DNA of 43,189 nucleotides from a virus, in IMG/VR virus record IMGVR_UViG_3300042691_003787, positions 1 to 43,189 of that record; one strand, given 5' to 3'. The notes beneath the pieces were generated by a model. That model did no database searches. It worked only from the letters and a program-made list of their open reading frames with translations, and was not told where the DNA came from. This document shows, piece by piece, positions 33,149 to 38,531 of the stretch. The position numbers were made by a program, and so were the translations under genes. How positions within the stretch are numbered: the stretch's first letter is position 1; each line of letters begins with the position of its first letter.

Positions 33149-33290
33149 AAACTTCGAGATTATGTATTGTGGGTGAGGGGATGTTCTGGAAGGGGTGAGA
33201 TAGAAAAACTTCGAGATATAAACTTTAAATTGGATATTCAAACTTCGAGATTATGTATTTTAGATACTGGTTTTCGAGCTACAAACTTTG
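33149..33290 (+). repeat. Three direct repeats of AAACTTCGAGAT
   Basis: Perfect 12-mers start at 33149, 33206 and 33240; the first and third extend to CAAACTTCGAGATTATGTATT. A diverged fourth, TTCGAGCTACAAACTTT, is at 33272-33290. It lies in the non-coding region, left of the inverted iteron array. Function unknown. Confidence 0.85.
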
Positions 33291-33337
33291 ATTGGTTAAA
33301 GAATGAGCAAGAATCGGCTAAGTGTTTGATTTGCTTT

Positions 33338-33668
33338 ATGTTCCCTATGTTCCAGAATCAACGTGAATGTTCCAACGTAAGTCTATGATGTTCCACATGT
33401 TCCAAATGTTCCAGAAAAAAACAGTGTGTGGCTAAAAGAGGGTGTGTGTGAACTCTTGTGCGAAAAAACAAAAGAAGTCTTCTAATCACCTCATTTTGAA
33501 AAGTTTATATATTAAGCACATACATTTTAGCTACCCCTTTTACCCGCTCACTGCTGGAAGCCGGAACATTTGGAACATGTGGAACATCAAAGACTTGTGC
33601 TGGAACATTCGCGTTGATTCGGGAACATTTGGAACAGCCCTTGATTTTGTTCATGTTCCCAATGTTCC
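33338..33668 (+). repeat. Large inverted repeat of ATGTTCC iterons, candidate origin or partition site
   Basis: ATGTTCC occurs forward at 33338, 33347, 33367, 33388, 33397 and 33406. It occurs reversed as GGAACAT at 33563, 33572, 33581, 33602 and 33622, with an imperfect copy at 33631, and forward again at 33653 and 33662. The arms 33338-33412 and 33563-33637 are inverted copies with 66 of 75 bases matching and the same spacing in mirror order. Copies inside clusters are 9 bp apart. The 150-bp centre contains an AT-rich stretch (about 33480-33535) and no gene. Such iterons around an AT-rich segment are typical of replication origins; centromere-like sites are an alternative. Confidence 0.85.
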
Positions 33669-33726
33669 AATTGGCCGCGAGCTAAGTCATTGATTCTTTA
33701 TTTCAACGCGTAATCTTAGTTGGCAG

Positions 33727-33754
33727 GATACTTTAGGAAATTTCCTAAACTATC
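33727..33754 (-). promoter_or_regulatory. Palindromic repeat, copy E
   Basis: Perfect family member in the non-coding region, between the iteron array and copy F. No convincing gene follows it on either strand, so it is not tied to a promoter here. Confidence 0.95.
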
Positions 33755-33816
33755 CGATTTCGGGGTTGGCCCGCGTGGCTGCCGTCCTCCGGAACTGGTC
33801 AGGTCTGGCCCATCTG

Positions 33817-33844
33817 GATACTTTAGGAAATTTCCTAAACTATC
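33817..33844 (-). promoter_or_regulatory. Palindromic repeat, copy F
   Basis: Perfect family member, 90 bp from copy E, in the same orientation. The flanking sequence is GC-rich and unlike the AT-rich iteron region. Confidence 0.95.
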
Positions 33845-33990
33845 CCGCCCTGCGCCATGCACCACGCTAAGCGAGGCGATCTCGCGCCGACGACGAACCG
33901 CCCGAGCCATCCGGCATCGATGTGGCAGCTTGGACGACTACGTTGCCGACGCGCCGCTGTGGCCTTCCCACCAGTTCCCAAAACGCAGGC

Positions 33991-34062
33991 AAAAAAAAAA
34001 GCCCCGCCGCCCACCCGGATACTCTAGGAAAATCCTAAAGTATCCAGAGTGAGCGGCGGGGC
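33991..34062 (-). terminator. Terminator whose loop holds palindromic repeat copy G
   Basis: On the minus strand the stem GCCCCGCCGC/GCGGCGGGGC (34001-34010 and 34053-34062) is a perfect 10-bp GC-rich pair followed by ten T (33991-34000). The 42-base interior contains copy G of the palindrome. It follows the stop of the Lys/Ala-rich gene at 34098 and would end its transcription. Confidence 0.85.
34017..34045 (-). promoter_or_regulatory. Diverged palindromic repeat, copy G
   Basis: GGATACTCTAGGAAAATCC with TAAAGTATCC: the two 13-base arms pair with one mismatch and a three-base centre. It shares the outline of copies A-F but with changes that make the outer arms fully complementary (GGATACT with AGTATCC). 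It lies inside the terminator loop. Confidence 0.8.
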
Positions 34063-34097
34063 CGCGGGTAGGAGGGGGCGTTGCCGCCCCCGGTTGA

Positions 34098-34715
34098 TTA
34101 TTCTGCCGCCTTGTTCTTCGCCTTCATGCCGCGAAGGGCCGCCTTCAGTGCAACGTCCCAGCAAAGCACCATTGCCTCAAGCGAACCGGCATCCAGTCCG
34201 TCGATGGCCTTTTTCAAGGTTGCACGGTAGCCATTTTTATCCGCCACCGCCTTGGTGGGAGTGCGCGGCGCACGTTTCGCTTTGGCCTTGGCGTTCTTGG
34301 CCTTGTTCTTGGCCTTGGCCGCCGTAGTCTTGGCATTCTTGGAATTCGGAGCCGTGACGCCTGCATCCTTCGCTAGACTGTAGAAAGACGCCTTCGCGCT
34401 AGCACCAGCCACACACTCACGGCACGGGCATTTGCTGCCCTTCGCGTCGTTGTGCTCTTCGTTGTGCTTGTTCAGCCGTTCGTACTTTGCGATCAAGTGG
34501 GGCCGGTATCCACCAGCGAAGAACCCGATTGCAGACTCCCACAAGGCCTTGGAAGGATACTCTCCGAGCCGCGCCCGTAGCGTATCCGTCACGCTGGCCT
34601 TGGTCGCACCGTATTTATCGCCCGCCTTGGTCAAGGCAGTGCCGAACGGCAACGCTTCGGAAAGAGTAGCGGCGGTGGTGTTGGTGGTGTTGGTGGTGTT
34701 GTTGGTCATTGTCAT
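34098..34715 (-). CDS. Lys/Ala-rich basic protein (205 residues)
   Basis: The start has Thr/Asn repeats (MTMTNNTTNTTNTTAAT), followed by a globular middle (FGTALTKAGDKYGATKASVTDTLRARLGEYPSKALWESAIGFFAGGYRPHLIAKYERLN). A cysteine pair (CPCREC) and a Lys/Ala linker (KTTAAKAKNKAKNAKAKAKRAPRTP) lead to a short helical end. The tail looks like that of histone-like or DNA-condensing proteins. Two in-frame ATGs are possible; the second, with GGAG nine bases upstream, is better. I do not recognise the family. Confidence 0.75.
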   Translation of the reverse strand: MTMTNNTTNTTNTTAATLSEALPFGTALTKAGDKYGATKASVTDTLRARLGEYPSKALWESAIGFFAGGYRPHLIAKYERLNKHNEEHNDAKGSKCPCRECVAGASAKASFYSLAKDAGVTAPNSKNAKTTAAKAKNKAKNAKAKAKRAPRTPTKAVADKNGYRATLKKAIDGLDAGSLEAMVLCWDVALKAALRGMKAKNKAAE

Positions 34716-35008
34716 GTACTCCAGATAGTTGATGTATTGTGTCCGATTCGATGCCCGAACCGTGATTGAATAATGCGCTATCGCATTGGGCTAAACTAGG
34801 CCGTGGGGATTTGGGGCCGACCCCCCACCCCCCAAATCCACGTTAGGAGTCCCGCATCCTTCCTAATTCCTAATTTGCACAGTCAAACCCACCAATTTCA
34901 AATCTAGAAACACCCCCCATACCTTTTTCAAATTCAGACCCCCCACCCCCTATTTTTTGTAAAATTAAGTTTTGCTATACTCCGGCCACCCAAAGCATTC
35001 GTATATCT
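34716..35008. other. Intergenic control region between divergent genes
   Basis: About 290 bases with no gene. It holds an inverted repeat AATGCGCTATCGCATT (34772-34787), a 10-bp inverted repeat GGATTTGGGG/CCCCAAATCC with a 13-base loop (34807-34839), and two direct copies of GACCCCCCACCCCC (34819 and 34937). An extended -10 lies at the right end. It lies just before the terminase genes, where a packaging site would be expected, but none is proven. Confidence 0.6.
34973..34981 (+). promoter_or_regulatory. Extended -10 promoter for the terminase operon
   Basis: TGCTATACT matches the extended -10 (TGn-TATAAT with one change). The start codon of the terminase small subunit is 27 bases further on and has no clear ribosome binding site. 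Confidence 0.5.
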
Positions 35009-36016
35009 ATGAAAGCACCAATCGTTATAACGCCAGATTTTAATCACCCACTTCGTCTTCATAATTTGGAGTACGAACAGTTAACAGACCCCGTAGAAGG
35101 CGGGTCTCAATATGTGTTGGTGCTTAATGAGCAACACGAATCTAGGTGGGCTAAACGCAACACTGAAGAACGATCTTTAGACGACGCAGCCCATATCGCT
35201 GCAAACACCGCCTCATTCCTTTTGCAGTTGGGGATGAACCCCGACAAAGACGAAGTTGAACAAGACGAGTGGCTCGTTGCCAACCCGCCGCATGAATATG
35301 CAAAGGACTCTAACCGCCTGCCAAACGGGCTTGATGCGGTCGAGATACTGAAGATCATTGGGTCGTCTATTAGAAACAACGTGATCTACAACATGCCCGA
35401 AGACTTCCTTGTAGAGAAAGGTTGCTATAAAGAAGTGAAAGATGAGACGGGCAAATTAACCAAAGTGCCTTACTTAGACATAGATATTGAAGTGTCGGGG
35501 AAAAGAATTCGCACTGCTAAACCTAGTGAGAACTACGGGCTTAATCAAAACCCAACTCGTACTAACAAACCACCAATTCCCCCACAAGATATTTACTCTA
35601 GTAGAGTAGCCCTAAAGTTAGCGGCGCTTCTTAATGAGTACGATAAGCAGATTGTTCAAGATTCTGTACAACTAAGAACCTACATTACAAATAAACTCAT
35701 TGAGATTTCTAACTGCGGTAATACCAAAGACGAGCTAAGAGCGTTAGAATTATTAGGTAAGCATTCAGATGTTGGGTTGTTTGTTGAAAAGACAGAGATT
35801 AGTGTGGTAAATACTACTCCGGCTGCTTTGGAACATGCGATTAAAGATAAGATCAACAGACTGCTAGGCTACGCTAATATCGAAATGGCAGATGGTGAAT
35901 TCACTGAGGCGGTTAATAGAGAACCCGTGGAGCTTGAAGTAGATTCAGATGATGGATTCCCCGAATACAGACTCTCCATCGACGAAGAAGACGAAGATTC
36001 CGAAGAAACCCCTTAA
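35009..36016 (+). CDS. terS: Terminase small subunit
   Basis: This 335-residue protein precedes the large subunit and overlaps it by 68 bases. The region SSRVALKLAALLNEYDKQIVQDSVQLRTYITNKLIEISNCGNTKDELRALELLGKHSDVGLFVEK, with its repeated helical LLGKxSDVGLF pattern, resembles terminase small subunits of tailed phages that bind the packaging start site. The C-terminus is acidic (EEDEDSEETP). The call rests on the pattern and on the next gene being terminase large subunit. Confidence 0.85.
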   Translation: MKAPIVITPDFNHPLRLHNLEYEQLTDPVEGGSQYVLVLNEQHESRWAKRNTEERSLDDAAHIAANTASFLLQLGMNPDKDEVEQDEWLVANPPHEYAKDSNRLPNGLDAVEILKIIGSSIRNNVIYNMPEDFLVEKGCYKEVKDETGKLTKVPYLDIDIEVSGKRIRTAKPSENYGLNQNPTRTNKPPIPPQDIYSSRVALKLAALLNEYDKQIVQDSVQLRTYITNKLIEISNCGNTKDELRALELLGKHSDVGLFVEKTEISVVNTTPAALEHAIKDKINRLLGYANIEMADGEFTEAVNREPVELEVDSDDGFPEYRLSIDEEDEDSEETP

Positions 36017-38501
36017 GGAACCTAAGCCGGATTACAATTTGAACGCTCAAGAGCTACAAGCAATTCTTTCTCTGCTGCCAACACTGCCGGAAGCGGAGAT
36101 GCGTTCTCTATTATTAGACTTGGAACGGTACGAGCAGGCTGTAGAACGAGAAAAAGCCCACGATGACTTCCTAGTTTTTGTGAAAAGGATGTGGCCGGGT
36201 TTCATTTCCGGTCGGCATCACAAGATTATGGCCCGTGCCTTTGAGCGCGTAGCCCGAGGCGAGATAAAACGCCTCGTTATTAATATGCCACCCCGGCATA
36301 CCAAGTCAGAATTTGCTTCATACCTCCTTCCGGCATGGTTTTTAGGCAAATTTCCCGAGAAAAAGGTCATTCAAACGTCTCACACTGCCGAATTGGCGGT
36401 TAATTTTGGCCGTAAGGTGCGAAATTTGGTGGATGAGGAGGGTTACCGCAGTATTTTTCCCGAAACCGTGCTGCAAGTGGACTCAAAAGCGGCGGGGCGA
36501 TGGAATACCAGCAAGGGCGGGGACTATTTCGCTATCGGTGTTGGAGGTGCAGTCACTGGGAAGGGTGCTGATCTGCTGATTATCGATGACCCACACAGCG
36601 AACAAGAAGCCACCATTGCTGAAACCAACCCCGAGGTCTACGACAAGACGTATGAGTGGTACACCTCAGGCCCAAGACAGCGTTTGCAGCCGGGGGGATC
36701 TATCGTCATCGTGATGTGCATGGTTGGGGACACCGACGTACTGATGGCAGACGGCACCACGGTAAAACTTAAAGACATCCGCCCCGGTAATAGGGTAGCG
36801 ACGTATGAGGACGGGAGGATTACCACGGCGACGGTCACCAATTGGCAGTCAAACGGTGTTGATGAAGTATTTACAGTACAAACACAATCTGGCAAGCTCC
36901 TTACTGCCAACGAGAGACATCCGTTTCTTGTGGAAATTGATGGAGAGCGCAGATGGATACGACTAAAAGACCTCAAACCGGGGATGTCACTTGTCTCAAC
37001 GAGGGATGCAACCGGCCACCTAGATCTAAAACGAAACCCGGTTTGTGCCACCCTTGCCAAGCAAGAGAAGCCTATCACCGTAAAAACCCTAACGCCCCCT
37101 ACAAACCTATTGGGTTTCACGGGAAGTGGAAAGGTAAAACGTGTGTTGAAGAAGACTGCGGAAAGCCTGTTCACTGCAAAGGGCTATGCGTCGAGTGCTA
37201 CCGCAAGCGGTATTGGGCATCAGGTGGGGGGCGTCAGACTCCAGCCGCTAAACGAGGACACCGCATCAAATCTCGGTACGGCATCACTGTGGAACAATAT
37301 GACGCGATGGTTGCAGAGCGTGGAAACCGCTGTGATGTCTGTGGGCAACCGCCTACAGAGTCTAATACCCGCGCCCACTGGAACGGAAAGCTATGTATCG
37401 ACCACGACCACGATACCGGAAAAGTTCGTGGACTCTTGTGTAACGACTGCAATCTTATGGTCGGATACGGTAAAACCCCCCATGCTTTGCGGAGAGGCGC
37501 TGAATACTTATTGCGTCACTCTTGATGCTATTACGTCAATCACACCTTCCGGACGGGAGGAAATCTTTGATGTTGAGGTAGAACGGACGGAAAACTTTAT
37601 TGCCAATGGAGTAGTGAGTCATAACACGCGCTGGAGTAAGCGGGATTTGACCGCTCAGGTGCTGAAAGCTGCTGCACTGCGGGATGGTGAAGAGTGGGAG
37701 GTCATCGACTTCCCGGCCATTATGCCCAGTGGAAACCCGCTGTGGCCTGAGTTTTGGCCGTTAGAAGAGTTAGCAGTTCTAAGAAATGAGCTTCCCCACT
37801 CCAAGTGGATGGCTCAGTACATGCAAGACCCCACATCTGAAGCTAGTGCCATTATCAAAAGAGAGTGGTGGCAAGTATGGGAGAAAGACGACCCGCCGAA
37901 CTGCGAGTTTGTGTTGATGTCGTGGGATACGGCGTTTGAAAAGCATAACCGTGCCGACTATTCCGCTTGCACAACTTGGGGCGTTTTCTATCGAGACGAC
38001 GACGGTTCTGATTGGGAGGTCAGTAAAGCCGACCGGGGCAAGCCGCAGGCGCATATTATTCTGCTGAATGCGTTCCGAGATCGGATGGAGTTTCCTGAGT
38101 TAAAACGTGTAGCCATAGAACAGTATCGATCTTGGGAACCTGATGGGGTGATTATTGAAAAGAAAGCCTCAGGTGCGCCTTTGATTTATGAGCTTCGTGC
38201 GATGGGTATCCCCGTGCAAGAGTTCACACCGACTAAAGGTAATGACAAAATATCTCGACTTAATGCGGTGTCGGATATATTTGCGTCTGGTAGAGTATGG
38301 ATACCAGAAACTAGATGGGCAGAAGAAGTAGTAGAAGAAGTAGCTTCGTTCCCTGCGGGTGACCACGACGACTACGTTGACTCGGTGTCGATGGCGTTAG
38401 CACGTTTTAGGCAGGGTGGCTATATTAGGACTACACTAGATGAGCCGGAGGAAGAGATTTCGATGCGGTATCGCAATCCAAACCGGAAACCGTACTATTA
38501 A
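35949..38501 (+). CDS. terL: Terminase large subunit with intein (850 residues, 547 after splicing)
   Basis: The ATPase half has Walker A NMPPRHTKSE (112-121) and Walker B LLIIDDP (209-215); the nuclease half has SWDTAF (Asp660), VIIEKKASG (Glu737) and HDDYVD (about 806-811). A 303-residue intein is inserted after VIVM (Cys257 to Asn559, next residue Thr560), splitting the conserved VIVMTRWS motif. The joined protein would be 547 residues, the usual length for this family. The start lies inside terS; a weak ribosome binding site is seen. It packages genome DNA into capsids. Confidence 0.93.
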   Translation: MMDSPNTDSPSTKKTKIPKKPLKEPKPDYNLNAQELQAILSLLPTLPEAEMRSLLLDLERYEQAVEREKAHDDFLVFVKRMWPGFISGRHHKIMARAFERVARGEIKRLVINMPPRHTKSEFASYLLPAWFLGKFPEKKVIQTSHTAELAVNFGRKVRNLVDEEGYRSIFPETVLQVDSKAAGRWNTSKGGDYFAIGVGGAVTGKGADLLIIDDPHSEQEATIAETNPEVYDKTYEWYTSGPRQRLQPGGSIVIVMCMVGDTDVLMADGTTVKLKDIRPGNRVATYEDGRITTATVTNWQSNGVDEVFTVQTQSGKLLTANERHPFLVEIDGERRWIRLKDLKPGMSLVSTRDATGHLDLKRNPVCATLAKQEKPITVKTLTPPTNLLGFTGSGKVKRVLKKTAESLFTAKGYASSATASGIGHQVGGVRLQPLNEDTASNLGTASLWNNMTRWLQSVETAVMSVGNRLQSLIPAPTGTESYVSTTTTIPEKFVDSCVTTAILWSDTVKPPMLCGEALNTYCVTLDAITSITPSGREEIFDVEVERTENFIANGVVSHNTRWSKRDLTAQVLKAAALRDGEEWEVIDFPAIMPSGNPLWPEFWPLEELAVLRNELPHSKWMAQYMQDPTSEASAIIKREWWQVWEKDDPPNCEFVLMSWDTAFEKHNRADYSACTTWGVFYRDDDGSDWEVSKADRGKPQAHIILLNAFRDRMEFPELKRVAIEQYRSWEPDGVIIEKKASGAPLIYELRAMGIPVQEFTPTKGNDKISRLNAVSDIFASGRVWIPETRWAEEVVEEVASFPAGDHDDYVDSVSMALARFRQGGYIRTTLDEPEEEISMRYRNPNRKPYY
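36717..37625 (+). other. Intein in the terminase large subunit
   Basis: The intein starts with Cys257 (CMVGDTDV, block A), has LTANERHPFL (block B) and RWIRLKDLKPGMSLVS, and ends EEIFDVEVERTENFIANGVVSHN followed by Thr (blocks F and G, His-Asn end). Cys start, His-Asn end and a Thr +1 residue fit standard protein splicing. Between the blocks the intein frame has about 175 residues with no recognisable domain; this stretch overlaps the HNH gene in the other frame. Confidence 0.93.
36953..37525 (+). CDS. Endonuclease VII-like HNH homing endonuclease, out of frame inside the intein
   Basis: This 190-residue gene lies in the -1 (+2) frame relative to the intein. GGAG seven bases before its ATG gives a normal start. 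Two treble-type cysteine modules come first (Cys14, Cys19, Cys32, Cys35 and Cys64, Cys69, Cys79, Cys82). The C-terminal half has C127xxC130, LCIDHDHDTGKVRGLLCNDCN with Asp150, His151, Cys163, Cys166 and Asn167. These match the zinc-binding and catalytic pattern of T4 endonuclease VII. It is likely a homing endonuclease for the intein, made as a separate protein. Confidence 0.9.
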   Translation: MDTTKRPQTGDVTCLNEGCNRPPRSKTKPGLCHPCQAREAYHRKNPNAPYKPIGFHGKWKGKTCVEEDCGKPVHCKGLCVECYRKRYWASGGGRQTPAAKRGHRIKSRYGITVEQYDAMVAERGNRCDVCGQPPTESNTRAHWNGKLCIDHDHDTGKVRGLLCNDCNLMVGYGKTPHALRRGAEYLLRHS

Positions 38502-38519
38502 TTAGCACGACCGTGCTAA
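38502..38519 (+). terminator. Small hairpin between terL and portal genes
   Basis: TTAGCAC and GTGCTAA pair around a four-base loop directly after the terL stop codon and just before the portal ribosome binding site (AGAGGAAAAC). No T run, so it probably affects mRNA stability or coupling rather than ending transcription. Confidence 0.45.
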
Positions 38520-38531
38520 GAGGAAAACAAA

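Noticed and set aside
32996-33241. 81-codon minus-strand frame ending in palindrome copy D
   Set aside because: It runs over the strong promoter at 33033-33060 and the AAACTTCGAGAT repeats; low complexity and no ribosome binding site.
33338-33668. Inverted repeat as an insertion sequence or transposon ends
   Set aside because: There is no transposase frame in the 150-bp interior and the arms are built of short iterons.
30655-34045. Palindromes as a CRISPR array
   Set aside because: The spacing is irregular (from 90 bp to more than 1.5 kb), genes lie between copies, and no cas genes are present; the Cas4-like nuclease fits a phage replication enzyme.
33095-34052. Plus-strand frames in the repeat region
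   Set aside because: Their sequence is made of the iterons or of the palindrome read as protein (GYFRKFPKLS); starts are poor.
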